Notes: generated by a model from the letters alone, not told the origin. Positions 42,370 through 52,350 are shown, numbered from the stretch's first letter. The stretch is 64,000 bases of DNA from Chlorobiota bacterium (GCA_016710285.1 JADJXR010000001.1:62001-126000), one strand, 5' to 3'. A program made the numbers and translations.

Positions 42370-44808
42370 TTACTGGGTCTCGATCACAACATAGTTGAAC
42401 TGATGGCTTGACGAAGCCGCAGGCACACCACTAAAGCTGACGGTGAACCCTCCTGTTGTTGCCGAGACGTGCGCACCAGGGCCGACGGCGTTTCCGTTTG
42501 CAGGGGTTAGCACCACAACTGGTACAGTTCCGTAGGTAAGATTGAACGTTACCGTTGCTTGTGCGCCGGCTGCTGGGGTTCCGTTGGTTGTGATATTCAA
42601 CAATCCAGCAACGTCTGTTGCCCTTGTCAGCGTGGCACTGGCAACACCAGCACCAAGCGTTCCGGTTGTGGGGGCCGTGGTCTGTTGGGAGGTGATGTGC
42701 CCGTTGGCAACCGCCACCCGCGAGTTTGTCACCGAAGTAGCACCGTTGACCAGGACGCGAACGCCACCAGCACCGCTGTTATCAATCGCGAAGGTTTGGT
42801 CGGCGGCGTTGCTGCGGTCAACACCGGTCTCGGTGATGGTGAGATCGGTACCGCCAGCACTGTTGATCGTCAGGTCATCAGCAACCGTCACCGCTCCGCC
42901 ACCGTCGCTCAAGTCGCCGTTGGTGGCAATGTCCAACCCGCTGCTGCTAAGCTGGAATGTTCCTGTGCCAGCATTGATGTTCACGTTGTCGTTGCCGTCG
43001 CCGATATTGGCCGCTCCGTTCAGGTTTGTTGCCCCTGTCACGGTCAGCGTTCCACCAACGGCTGTGTTGCCACTTCCCACCGTGACGGTGAAGTTTGCGC
43101 CACCAACCGTTAGGTCGGCTCCGGTGACATCCACGCCGTTTTGTGCATCAACGTTGCCGCTGAACGTCACTTGCGCTCCGCCTGTCTGCGAGAATCCATC
43201 GGCAACTGTCACCGCTCCCCCATCATCGCTCAAGTCGCCGTTGGTGGCAATGTCCAACCCGCTGCTGCTAAGCTGGAATGTTCCTGTGCCAGCATTGATG
43301 TTCACGTTGTCGTTGCCGTCGCCGATGGTGGCCGCTCCGTTCAGGGTTGTTGCCCCATCAACATTCAGGTTTCCATCAATGTCGGCATCGCCGTCAAGCT
43401 GAAGCTCGGCAGTGCCGCCAACCACACCATCAATCAGAAGTTGCTGCGCGTTGGCGTTATTGCCAATCACGTTCCCCTGGTCGTTCGCATCGAATGCGCC
43501 GTTCATGGTGATTACGTCAGTTGCCGCATCCCCCAACGTGGTGTTTCCGGTTACCGACAGGTCATCGTTGACGGTCAAGGTTCCGGTGGCATCGCTTAAC
43601 GTGCCGTCGGTGGCAACGTTCAGCCCCGTGGTGTTGCTTACAGCGAAGGTTCCGCCAGCAGCAGCCAACGAAATGTTTCCACCGTTGGTCGTCACTGTTA
43701 GGTTGTCGGTGCCTGCGCCATCGCCTAAAGCGGTTGAACCGGTGACATCAAGATTGTCGTTGACCGTGAGGTTTCCGGTGGCATCGCTTAACGTGCCGTT
43801 GGTTGCAACGTTCAATCCGGTGCTGTTGCTCACGGAGAAGTTGCCCGTTCCGGTGTTGACCGCAACGTCGTCGTTGCCATTGCCGATGAAGGCGTTGCCG
43901 TTCAGCGTTGTGGTGCTGGCAACGGTTAAGGTTCCGCTGGTGGCGGTGTTCCCCGAAGCAACATCCACCGTGAAGTTGGTCCCGCCAACGGTTAGGTTGG
44001 CCCCGCCAACGTCCAAGCCGTTGTTCGCGTCCACGTTGCCGCTGAAGGTGACTTGGCCGCCGCCGGTTTGCGTCAGTGCGTCGTTGATGGTGAAATCTCC
44101 GGTAGCGTCGTTCAACGTCCCATCGGTGGCAACATTCAGCCCCGTGGAGTTGCTCAGCGAGAAGACTCCCCCGCCCACCGTTAGCTGAAGATTTCCACCG
44201 TTGGTGTTCACCGTCACGCCATCCGAGCCTACACCATCGCCTAAGCTGGTGGTTCCCGTAACCGCAAGGTTTGTGAATGTGCCGGTGCTGGGGGTTGTTC
44301 CTCCAATCGGCGTGTTATCAATGGTCCCCCCGATAATCGTTGGCGAGTTGCTCCAGTTTGGCGTTGTGCCATTGCTGATCAGCATCTGCCCCGAGGTCCC
44401 GATACCAAGCTGCTGCAAGGTTGTTGTGCTGTTGGCAAACAGCAGATCGCCCGTGGTGTAGGTGTCGAATCCGGTGCCGCCATCAATTGCCCGCAGCGGG
44501 TTTGTCAGCGTCAGGTTTGTTCCCCCATCCAGCGTCAGCGGACCGTTGATGGTCTGCCCAGAAACGGAATTGGAGAGGATAAAATAGGCGGTGCCAAGCG
44601 CGGTTGGGAAGTTCAGCGTGACGTTCCCAGTAAGGACCGGAACCTGCAAGGTTAGGGAAAACCCGTTCCCCGTTCCATCATCCAGCACAAACCGCTGGGC
44701 CGCAAGGTCCCGAGGCCCAGTTTGCGCAAGTGAGGATTGCACCGAGACGACACCAAGGCCGGCAGCAGCAAGCGCCAGGGCTAATCGAGAGTTATGATTG
44801 ATAGGCAT
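42370..44808 (-). CDS. fibre-like exported repeat protein (intact)
   Basis: 812-residue exported protein with one continuous frame. Signal peptide ends SVQSSLAQ; the shared N-terminal module is TGPRDLAAQRFVLDDGTGN...TGNVTLNFPTALG, TAYFILSNSVSGQTINGPLT. After GGTGFDTYTTGDLLFANSTT and LGIGTSGQMLISNGTTPNWSN come many Gly/Asn/Asp-rich repeats of about 12-30 residues (GDGNDNVNINAGTGTFQLS, SGLDIATNGDLSDDGGAVTV, DGVTVNTNGGNLQLTVGGG, QTGGGQVTFSGNVDA), a beta-helix-like pattern. The last 150 residues are nearly the same as those of 32734-34374, ending VVLTPANGNAVG...GFTVSFSGVP...FNYVVIETQ. No T9SS signal. Likely a surface fibre; partner and route unknown. Confidence 0.8.
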   Translation of the reverse strand: MPINHNSRLALALAAAGLGVVSVQSSLAQTGPRDLAAQRFVLDDGTGNGFSLTLQVPVLTGNVTLNFPTALGTAYFILSNSVSGQTINGPLTLDGGTNLTLTNPLRAIDGGTGFDTYTTGDLLFANSTTTLQQLGIGTSGQMLISNGTTPNWSNSPTIIGGTIDNTPIGGTTPSTGTFTNLAVTGTTSLGDGVGSDGVTVNTNGGNLQLTVGGGVFSLSNSTGLNVATDGTLNDATGDFTINDALTQTGGGQVTFSGNVDANNGLDVGGANLTVGGTNFTVDVASGNTATSGTLTVASTTTLNGNAFIGNGNDDVAVNTGTGNFSVSNSTGLNVATNGTLSDATGNLTVNDNLDVTGSTALGDGAGTDNLTVTTNGGNISLAAAGGTFAVSNTTGLNVATDGTLSDATGTLTVNDDLSVTGNTTLGDAATDVITMNGAFDANDQGNVIGNNANAQQLLIDGVVGGTAELQLDGDADIDGNLNVDGATTLNGAATIGDGNDNVNINAGTGTFQLSSSGLDIATNGDLSDDGGAVTVADGFSQTGGAQVTFSGNVDAQNGVDVTGADLTVGGANFTVTVGSGNTAVGGTLTVTGATNLNGAANIGDGNDNVNINAGTGTFQLSSSGLDIATNGDLSDGGGAVTVADDLTINSAGGTDLTITETGVDRSNAADQTFAIDNSGAGGVRVLVNGATSVTNSRVAVANGHITSQQTTAPTTGTLGAGVASATLTRATDVAGLLNITTNGTPAAGAQATVTFNLTYGTVPVVVLTPANGNAVGPGAHVSATTGGFTVSFSGVPAASSSHQFNYVVIETQ

Positions 44809-44926
44809 TGAAGTTCACCCGTTGAGTTGAGGAAGACTCGAAGTAGTTCCAGTTCCACGATGATGTTAGTTGCGGTGCGCCGCAGGCTGCAAACGCCCAC
44901 GGCACACCTTCAGCGTTGCCACGTAC

Positions 44927-45919
44927 TTACTTCACAACAGTGACGGTAAACGTGCCGTTTGCAGGATCAATTGAGCCACTGCTGTAGTTGTTGAACCGCA
45001 CCGTCACAGTGTTCGCCGCCGACACCCATGCGGTAAAGGTGGAGTTCGCGTTCACGCTTCCGTTCGGAGTGCCCAGGAAGACCGCATCGCCCGCAGCAGC
45101 ACCGTTTACGGTGATGGTAAGGTCTGCGCTTGTCTGAGCCCCAGTGTTCCCAAAATTGAGCGCGGCTGAAGCAGAGAGGAATTGGGGTCCCCAGCTCATG
45201 GTTCCCCCGGTTGTGCTGGAAAGCACTTGGCCATTCCCTGTTGGCGCAGCGGTGGGAAGCGTGTAGGTGATATTCCCCCCTTGCGCGCCCCCTTGGAAGA
45301 TGGTGTAATCACCACCACCACCGGACTCGGCAACGCGGAGCTGCGTGTTTGCCGTCAGCGTGGTGAACGTTCCGCTGGCGGCAGTGGTGCCACCAATCGG
45401 TGTGTTGTTGATTGTTGCATTGCTTATGCTTCCACCAGTCATTGTCAGATTCGACATCGTGATGGCGCCGCTGTAGGTCCCGCTTAGCCGTCCGTTGGGA
45501 ACGGTCCCGCTGGCAAGATTGCTGGCGTTCAGGTTTGTAAGCCCCTGACCGTCACCACTAAAGAACCCGGTTGTTAAAGTAAACCCACCGGTTCCAGTGA
45601 TGCCGCCGTTCAGACTTACGCCATCGTTGACGGTCAGGCCGTCGTTAATGGTTTGCCCGCCGGTGGATTCTGAGAGGATAAAGTAGGCTGTGCCAACTCC
45701 ATTTGGGAGTTGCAGAAGGATATTGCCGGTAAGAACCGGTGCTTCAAGGGTTATGGTGAACGGCGTGCTTGCATCGGGTGCAAGAACGAACCGTTCAGCC
45801 GAAAGGTCACGTGGACCGGTTTGTGCGTTCGATGTTGTTGGAGCAACCAACAATCCGCTCGTCAGCAGTATTCCGGCAACCAGGCATGTACGGGCTATCG
45901 GTGTAGCGATTGTACGCAT
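44927..45919 (-). CDS. short fibre-like exported protein (intact)
   Basis: 330 residues; the smallest member of the cluster. Signal peptide hydrophobic core VAGILLTSGLLVAPTTSNAQ; then the shared module TGPRDLSAERFVLAPDAS...TGNILLQLPNGVG, TAYFILSESTGGQTINDGLT. A single copy of the common linker follows (GDGQGLTNLNASNLASGTVP, NNTPIGGTTAASGTFTTL, LPTAAPTGNGQVLSS), and the C-terminal 85 residues (ADLTITVNGAAAGDAV, FTAWVSAANTVTVRFNNY, SIDPANGTFTVTVVK) are the classic small beta domain that ends many phage tail fibres and related bacterial surface proteins. Practically a minimal version of the cluster architecture: leader, N-module, linker, cap. Confidence 0.82.
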   Translation of the reverse strand: MRTIATPIARTCLVAGILLTSGLLVAPTTSNAQTGPRDLSAERFVLAPDASTPFTITLEAPVLTGNILLQLPNGVGTAYFILSESTGGQTINDGLTVNDGVSLNGGITGTGGFTLTTGFFSGDGQGLTNLNASNLASGTVPNGRLSGTYSGAITMSNLTMTGGSISNATINNTPIGGTTAASGTFTTLTANTQLRVAESGGGGDYTIFQGGAQGGNITYTLPTAAPTGNGQVLSSTTGGTMSWGPQFLSASAALNFGNTGAQTSADLTITVNGAAAGDAVFLGTPNGSVNANSTFTAWVSAANTVTVRFNNYSSGSIDPANGTFTVTVVK

Positions 45920-46006
45920 AATGAATCAAGGTAGGATTGTCGTGTGATTGGTTGTCGCGTGCGCGCGCGAGAGCACGCAGTTCTGCGTTGCAGACTGAAT
46001 ACCAGT

Positions 46007-46039
46007 GCAGGGCTGGCACAGATACTGTGCCAGCCCTGC
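46007..46039. terminator. perfect 15-bp hairpin after the giant gene
   Basis: GCAGGGCTGGCACAG / CTGTGCCAGCCCTGC with a 3-base loop, 7 bases after the stop codon at 46047-46049 on the minus strand. No U-run. Confidence 0.7.
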
Positions 46040-46046
46040 TGCTGAA

Positions 46047-49000
46047 TTACGGATTGATGACCGTGTAGTTGATCACCGGTGAGGCTCCAACCGCTGGTGC
46101 AGCCGAGATCGTCACCGTGAAGCCGGTACCTGGTGTCACTGCGGTAACGTACAGCGTGCGCTGGCCGGAGCTGGAGACATCCTGGTAGGTAACGTTGATG
46201 ATCGAGGTTGCCGTCACGTTCGGTTCGGCGACCGGATAGACCGTCACGAATGGAGCAACTGGCACAAGCTGACCGTAGATGATTTCCGGTCCGTAGGCTG
46301 GTGCTCCGGTTCCGATCGTGCTGGTCACCATGTAGCGGCGCGTGGTCGAGGCCGGTGCTGCCGACGAAGTGTAGGCACCTGCGTTTCCATAGACCACGCC
46401 GTTTGTTGTTGGTGCCGTGCTGGTGTTTGTACCACCGTTGGCAATCGGCAGGATGCCGTTGACTTCGGTTGCAACCGCCAGATCAACCGCTGCGGTTAGC
46501 GAGCCGGTGCGTGCGAAGTCGTTCGACGTAACAACGCCGGTTCCCGACGGAGCAAGCGTTGCACCATTGCCGACCGTCATCGCTGCAGTGGTGTTGTTTC
46601 CGCTTGAGATTTGGTTGAACGGAATCGTTGTTGTTGCTGGCAAGCTATTGCTCCATGTTGGAACCCCAGCCGCCACCGTCAAGATGTCTCCGTTCGCGCC
46701 AACCGTCAACTTGTCGAGCGTGTTGGCCGCGCTTGCGTACAACATATCGCCCGTTGCGTAGGTGCTTTCGCTTGTGCCGCCGTTTGCTTCCGGCAGCACG
46801 CCGCTAACCTCACCCGCTGCTGCTTGCAGGTCAACATTGTTGGTCACCGAGGTCGCGCCTACGAACTGATTGGCCGTCACTGTTCCGGTTCCTGTCGGGG
46901 CAAGGCTTGCGCCGTTGCCAACCGTCATTGTGCCGTTCACCGTGATTGCGTCAGCCGCTGCGTTTCCTAATGTGACCGCGTCGTTTGCAACCAATGCCCC
47001 GTTCATCGTGCTGCTGCCCGCATAGGTGTTGTTTCCGGTGAACGCGTTGTTCGCGTTCAACAGAGCAACGTTTGCGCTTAAGCGAACATCGGCCACCGTG
47101 CCACTGGTAAGGTTGCTTGCATTCAGTGCCGTCAAGCCGGTACCGATACCGGTAAAGTTGTTGGCTACGTTCGAGAAGGTGTTGACACCCGTGAACGTTT
47201 GGTTAGCGTTCAACAGCGCAACGTTCGTCGAGAGGCTTGCGTCGGCCAACGTACCTGTCACCTCCGATGAGAGGTTGATATTCCCCGTTGACAGAACCCC
47301 AGCCGTTGAGCGAACCGGACCGTTACCCAAGCCTGTCACCGTCACCGATGAGCCGTTCAACACGATTGCATCGCCGCCGTCACCGATGTTGGCTGTGCCG
47401 TTCATCGTCACGGTGTTGTTGTACGTGTTCGTTCCGGTCCATGTGTTGTTGGCGGCAAGCAAGCTGGCCATTGCCGCTGCCGGCAAATTGGTCAACCCAG
47501 AGCCATCACCGCTGATGATGCCCGAGACGGTCAGGTTACCCGTGATCCCGGTGTTGTCCAAAAGGTTGATCTGGCCACCCGCTCCTGCATCCAACGTCAG
47601 GTTGGCCCCTGCGCCGGAACCAATGACCAATGCTCCGTCCGAGGTCACTGTCCGTGGGTTCGCAACACCGTCAATCACGATAGTTGCGCCCGACGAGAGT
47701 GTGCCCGCTGCGTGGATATTGCCAAGCACATCCAGCGTGTTGTTGACTGCCCCAGCACCCGGACCGTTGATCGTCAGCTGAACAGCGTCCGTTCCATCGC
47801 CCAGAGTGTTTCCTGCGGCATTGGCATCAATCACACCATTGATGGTGATAACATCAGCCGGTGCATTCCCCAACGTCATGTTCGCGTCGAACGTTGCGTT
47901 GGCGGTGGTTGTGGTTGCTCCGTTGAACGTGCTGGTTCCGGCGAACGTGTTGTTGCCAGTCAGCGCGTTATTGGCGTTTTCCAACACCACGTTTCCAGTC
48001 AGGTTGGCATCGGGAAGGATGCCCGCCACCTCAGCCGTATTCAAGTCAACCGCGTTTGTTCCGGCGGCTGCAATGAAGACGTTCGATGTCACCGTACCGG
48101 TTCCCGTTGGGGCCAGCGATGCGCCGGTTCCAACTTGCATTACTGCAGTGGTGTTGGTTCCTGTCGAGATTTGGTCGAACGGTAGCGTTGTTCCCGCTGG
48201 CAGCACGTTGCTCCATGTTGGAGCAGCCGCACCACCGGAGATCAAGAACTGACCGGCAACGCCTGCTAACGAGAACTGATATTGTGTTCCATCGCCATAA
48301 GCAACCGCACCTGCGGTTGGTGCTGCTGTGCCGTTCGTTCCACCGTTGGCGATTGGCAGGATGCCAGCCACATCCGTTGTCAACGAAACCGAGCCATCAA
48401 CGATTGTCGCGCTGTTGACGGAGTTTGCCCCCATATCTGCAAGGGCAATCGTGCCGTCGGTAATGTCAAGGCTTGTGACGGTTCCATCGGCAATGCTTGC
48501 GCTGTTGACTGCACCAGGTGCAATGTCAATGTTCCCAATCGTGCCGTCAACAATGTTGCCGGTGTTGACCGAGTTTGCGGCCAAATCAATGTTGCCAACC
48601 GTGCCATCAGCAATCTCTGTGGTTGTCACTGCACCAGCCGAGATATCCGCCGTTGCAATCGTGCCATCGGTGATGTCAGTGCTGGTGACCGATCCATCAA
48701 CGATGTTGCCACTGTTGATCGAGTTGGCAGCCATGTCAATGTTAGCAACCGTGCCATCAGCAATCTCGTTGGAGGTGACAACGCCTGCACCAAGATCAAC
48801 CGTAGCGATTGTTCCATCAATGATATTGCCACTTGCAACCGAGTTCGCCCCCATATCGGCAGCAGCAATCGTTCCATCAAGGATTGCGGTTGTTGTCACC
48901 GAGCCAGCACCGAGGTCTGCTGCAACAATTGTTCCATCAAGGATTTCAGCACTTGTTACTGCATTGGCTGCAATCTCTGGGCTTGGATAGGTTCCCGTCA

Positions 49001-51329
49001 GATCGCCCCCTGCTGCACCCGATGGTGGCAAGCCTGCGAAGGCAAGATCGGCAGTTGTGATCGTCCCGTCCAGAATCTTTGCGGTTGTCACTGCATCATC
49101 GGCAAGGTCTTCCGTTAAGATCGTTCCGTTCAAGATTGTTCCGGTTGTCACAGCACCAACAGCAAGGTCTCCATTGACGATGGTTCCATCCAGAATCTTG
49201 ATGGAGGTAACGGCGTTGTCGGCCAACTTCACGTTCGTGATCTGGCTGTCGGCAATGTCCTCCTCATCAATCGTTCCGTTGGCGATGTCGTCGGTGTTCA
49301 CCGTGCCATTGATGATGTGAACCACACCACTAATGGAGTTGGCTCCCATGTCGTTGACTGTGATCGTTCCGTCGGCAATCTTGTCGGTTGTCACCGCATC
49401 CGGGCCAAGGTCAATGTTTGCGATCCCGTTGTCGGCAATCTTGATCGAGGTCACCGCACCGTCTCCCAGCTTAGCCGTCACCACCGCGCCATCCAGGATT
49501 TCTGCGGATGTCACTGCGTTATCGGCCAGCTTCGAGTTGACGATTGCGTTGTCGGCGATGTCGAGCGCGGTTACTCCTCCATCCTGAATGTCAATGGATT
49601 GGATCGAGTTGTCGGCGATCTTCACGCTGTTGACAGCGTTGTTGGCAATCGTTGGATTCGGATAGCTACCTGTTAGGTCGCCACCGGCAGGGCCATTTGG
49701 TGGAACCGAGATTCCTGGATCCAAATCAACCTGCTGGATCGTTCCGTTGGCGATCTTATCGCTCGTTACGGCATCGGCAGCAAGATCAATGTTCCCTACT
49801 CCTCCGTCGGCGATCTTGATGGATGTCACCGCGCCGTCAGCAAGTTTCGTGGTGCTTACCGCACCATCAAGAATCTTCGCTGCCGTCACTGCATCGTTCG
49901 CCAAATCTGCGGTCAGAACTGTGCCATCAATGATGTTCGCCGAGGCAATCACATCGGTGGCCAAGTCAACATTCGCGATCGTTCCGTTCAGAATCTTCGC
50001 GCTCGTCACCGCATCATCAGCAAGATCGGCTGTCAGGATGCTTGCATCGGCAATCTTTGCCGAGTTCACAGCATTGCTCGCAATCGTTGGGTTTGGATAC
50101 GTTCCCGTCAGATCACCACCGGCTGGGCCGCCTGGAGGCAGCGTCACGCCTGGAGCAATCTTCGCCTGCGTAATTGCGTTGTCGGCAATGTCAATCGTTT
50201 GGATCGTTCCGTCCAAGATGTTCGTTGTTTGGACAGCATCCGTTGCCAACTTCGCGTTCGTTACTGCGGCATTGGCCAAGTCAATGCTGCCTACTCCGCC
50301 ATCGGCCAAGTCGGCTGTGCCAACTGTCCCGTCCAGAATCTTGTCGGTCGTCACCGCGTCGGCTCCCAACTTCGCGTTCGTCACCGCGCCGTTGGCCAAG
50401 TCTGCCGAGAGAACCCCACCATCAATGATGTTGTTCGTCGTCACCGCGTCGTTCGCGATGTCCGCGTTCGTGATCGTTCCGTCAATGATGTTCGCCGTCG
50501 AGACCGAGCTGCCTGCCAAGTCGGCGTTGGCAATCGTTCCGTCGGCGATGTCGTTCGTTGTCACCGTTCCGTCAGCAATCTTGATTGACGTAACGGCTCC
50601 GTCAACGATCTTCGACGTTCCAACCGCTCCATCGGCCAGCTTCCCTGCCGTCACCGCATCGTTCGCCAAATCTGCGGTCAGAATCGCGCCGTCAATGATG
50701 TTCGCCGAGGCAATCACATCATTCGCCAAGTCCGCATTCGCGATCGTTCCGTTCAGAATCTTCGCGCTCGTTACCGCATCATTTGCCAACTCCACACTCG
50801 TCACCACACCTGGAGCGATGTCTGGGTTCGGATATGTTCCCATCAAATCGCCACCAGCCGGGCCACCTGGCGGCAGCGTCAGGCCTGGACCAAAGTCAGC
50901 CTGCTGGATCGTTCCGTCGGCAATCTTCGCGCTCGTTACCGAGTTGTCCGCCAAGTCGGCTGTCAGGATCGTTCCGTCCAAGATGTTCGTTGTTTGGACA
51001 GCATCCGTTGCCAACTTCGCGTTTGTTACTGCGGCATTGGCCAAGTCAATGCTGCCTACTCCGCCATCGGCCAAGTCGGCTGTGCCAACTGTCCCGTCCA
51101 GAATCTTGTCGGTCGTCACCGCGTCGGCTCCCAACTTCGCGTTCGTCACCGCGCCGTTGGCCAAGTCTGCCGAGAGAACCCCACCATCAATGATGTTGTT
51201 CGTCGTCACCGCGTCGTTCGCGATGTCCGCGTTCGTGATCGTTCCGTCAATGATGTTCGCCGTCGAGACCGAGCTGCCTGCCAAGTCGGCGTTGGCAATC
51301 GTTCCGTCGGCGATGTCGTTCGTTGTCAC
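46047..51329 (-). CDS. giant fibre-like repeat protein, C-terminal fragment
   Basis: 1760-codon second part of the gene 46047-59746. The nominal start lies inside the repeat array; the true N-terminus is in 51326-59746. Decad repeats of the form xVTxxKIxDG run from the start to about residue 1010, interrupted by LPPGGPAGGDLTGTYPNPTIA spacers. From there it changes to linker modules (GGTNGTAAPTAGAVAYGDGT, LPAGTTLPFDQISTGTNTTA, VQLTINGPGAGAVNNTLDVL, GDGSGLTNLPAAAMASLLAA) and ends in a terminal beta domain (ATSIINVTYQDVSSSGQRTLYV...GTGFTVTISAAPAVG...INYTVINP), similar in outline to the caps of 32734 and 42370. A stem-loop follows the stop. Confidence 0.78.
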   Translation of the reverse strand: MTTNDIADGTIANADLAGSSVSTANIIDGTITNADIANDAVTTNNIIDGGVLSADLANGAVTNAKLGADAVTTDKILDGTVGTADLADGGVGSIDLANAAVTNAKLATDAVQTTNILDGTILTADLADNSVTSAKIADGTIQQADFGPGLTLPPGGPAGGDLMGTYPNPDIAPGVVTSVELANDAVTSAKILNGTIANADLANDVIASANIIDGAILTADLANDAVTAGKLADGAVGTSKIVDGAVTSIKIADGTVTTNDIADGTIANADLAGSSVSTANIIDGTITNADIANDAVTTNNIIDGGVLSADLANGAVTNAKLGADAVTTDKILDGTVGTADLADGGVGSIDLANAAVTNAKLATDAVQTTNILDGTIQTIDIADNAITQAKIAPGVTLPPGGPAGGDLTGTYPNPTIASNAVNSAKIADASILTADLADDAVTSAKILNGTIANVDLATDVIASANIIDGTVLTADLANDAVTAAKILDGAVSTTKLADGAVTSIKIADGGVGNIDLAADAVTSDKIANGTIQQVDLDPGISVPPNGPAGGDLTGSYPNPTIANNAVNSVKIADNSIQSIDIQDGGVTALDIADNAIVNSKLADNAVTSAEILDGAVVTAKLGDGAVTSIKIADNGIANIDLGPDAVTTDKIADGTITVNDMGANSISGVVHIINGTVNTDDIANGTIDEEDIADSQITNVKLADNAVTSIKILDGTIVNGDLAVGAVTTGTILNGTILTEDLADDAVTTAKILDGTITTADLAFAGLPPSGAAGGDLTGTYPSPEIAANAVTSAEILDGTIVAADLGAGSVTTTAILDGTIAAADMGANSVASGNIIDGTIATVDLGAGVVTSNEIADGTVANIDMAANSINSGNIVDGSVTSTDITDGTIATADISAGAVTTTEIADGTVGNIDLAANSVNTGNIVDGTIGNIDIAPGAVNSASIADGTVTSLDITDGTIALADMGANSVNSATIVDGSVSLTTDVAGILPIANGGTNGTAAPTAGAVAYGDGTQYQFSLAGVAGQFLISGGAAAPTWSNVLPAGTTLPFDQISTGTNTTAVMQVGTGASLAPTGTGTVTSNVFIAAAGTNAVDLNTAEVAGILPDANLTGNVVLENANNALTGNNTFAGTSTFNGATTTTANATFDANMTLGNAPADVITINGVIDANAAGNTLGDGTDAVQLTINGPGAGAVNNTLDVLGNIHAAGTLSSGATIVIDGVANPRTVTSDGALVIGSGAGANLTLDAGAGGQINLLDNTGITGNLTVSGIISGDGSGLTNLPAAAMASLLAANNTWTGTNTYNNTVTMNGTANIGDGGDAIVLNGSSVTVTGLGNGPVRSTAGVLSTGNINLSSEVTGTLADASLSTNVALLNANQTFTGVNTFSNVANNFTGIGTGLTALNASNLTSGTVADVRLSANVALLNANNAFTGNNTYAGSSTMNGALVANDAVTLGNAAADAITVNGTMTVGNGASLAPTGTGTVTANQFVGATSVTNNVDLQAAAGEVSGVLPEANGGTSESTYATGDMLYASAANTLDKLTVGANGDILTVAAGVPTWSNSLPATTTIPFNQISSGNNTTAAMTVGNGATLAPSGTGVVTSNDFARTGSLTAAVDLAVATEVNGILPIANGGTNTSTAPTTNGVVYGNAGAYTSSAAPASTTRRYMVTSTIGTGAPAYGPEIIYGQLVPVAPFVTVYPVAEPNVTATSIINVTYQDVSSSGQRTLYVTAVTPGTGFTVTISAAPAVGASPVINYTVINP

Positions 51330-52350
51330 CGTTCCGTCAGCAATCTTGATTGACGTAACGGCTCCGTCAACGATCTTCGACGTTCAACCGCTCCATCGGC
51401 CAGCTTCCCTGCCGTCACCGCATCGTTCGCCAAATCTGCGGTCAGAATCGCGCCGTCAATGATGTTCGCCGAGGCAATCACATCATTCGCCAAGTCCGCA
51501 TTCGCGATCGTTCCGTTCAGAATCTTCGCGCTCGTTACCGCATCATTTGCCAACTCCACACTCGTCACCACACCTGGAGCGATGTCTGGGTTCGGATATG
51601 TTCCCATCAAATCGCCACCAGCCGGGCCACCTGGCGGCAGCGTCAGGCCTGGACCAAAGTCAACCTGTTGGATCGTTCCGTCGGCAATCTTCGCGCTCGT
51701 TACCGAGTTGTCCGCCAAATCCGCCGTCAGGATCGTTCCGTCCAAGATGTTCGTCGTTTGGACTGCATCCGTTGCCAACTTCGCGTTCGTTACTGCGGCA
51801 TTGGCAAGATCAATCGAGCCTACTCCGCCATCGGCCAAGTCGGCTGTGCCAACTGTCCCGTCCAGAATTTTGTCGGTCGTCACTGCGTCGGCTCCCAACT
51901 TCGCGTTCGTCACTGCGCCGTTGGCCAAGTCTGCCGAGAGAACCCCACCATCAATGATGTTGTTCGTCGTCACCGCGTCGTTCGCGATGTCCGCGTTCGT
52001 GATCGTTCCGTCAATGATGTTCGCCGTCGAGACCGAGCTGCCCGACAAGTCGGCGTTCGCAATCGTTCCGTCGGCGATGTCGTTTGTTGTCACCGAGCCA
52101 TCTTGAATCTTCACAGAGTTGACTGCACCGTCGGCGATCTTTGACGTTCCAACCGCTCCATCGGCGATCTTTCCGCCTGTCACCGCGTCGTTGGCGATGT
52201 CGGCCGTCAGAATCGCGCCATCAATGATGTTTGCCGAGGCGATCACATCGTTCGCCAAGTCAATGTTCGCAATCGTTCCGTTCAGAATCTTCGCGCTGGT
52301 GACCGCATCATTTGCCAACTCCACACTCGTCACCACACCCGGGGCGATGT
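50822..52350 (-). repeat. two 765-bp tandem units, one short by a base
   Basis: The landmark ctgggttcggatatgttcc appears at 50822, 51586 and 52351. Spacings are 764 and 765 bases: the first unit has lost one C (gttcaacc at about 51383 versus gttccaacc elsewhere). 765 bases is 255 residues, 51 pentads. Confidence 0.9.

Noticed and set aside
51395..51420. Programmed ribosomal frameshift for the giant gene
   Set aside because: The site is a simple base missing relative to sister copies, with no slippery heptamer or pseudoknot evident, so deletion or error is the simpler reading.
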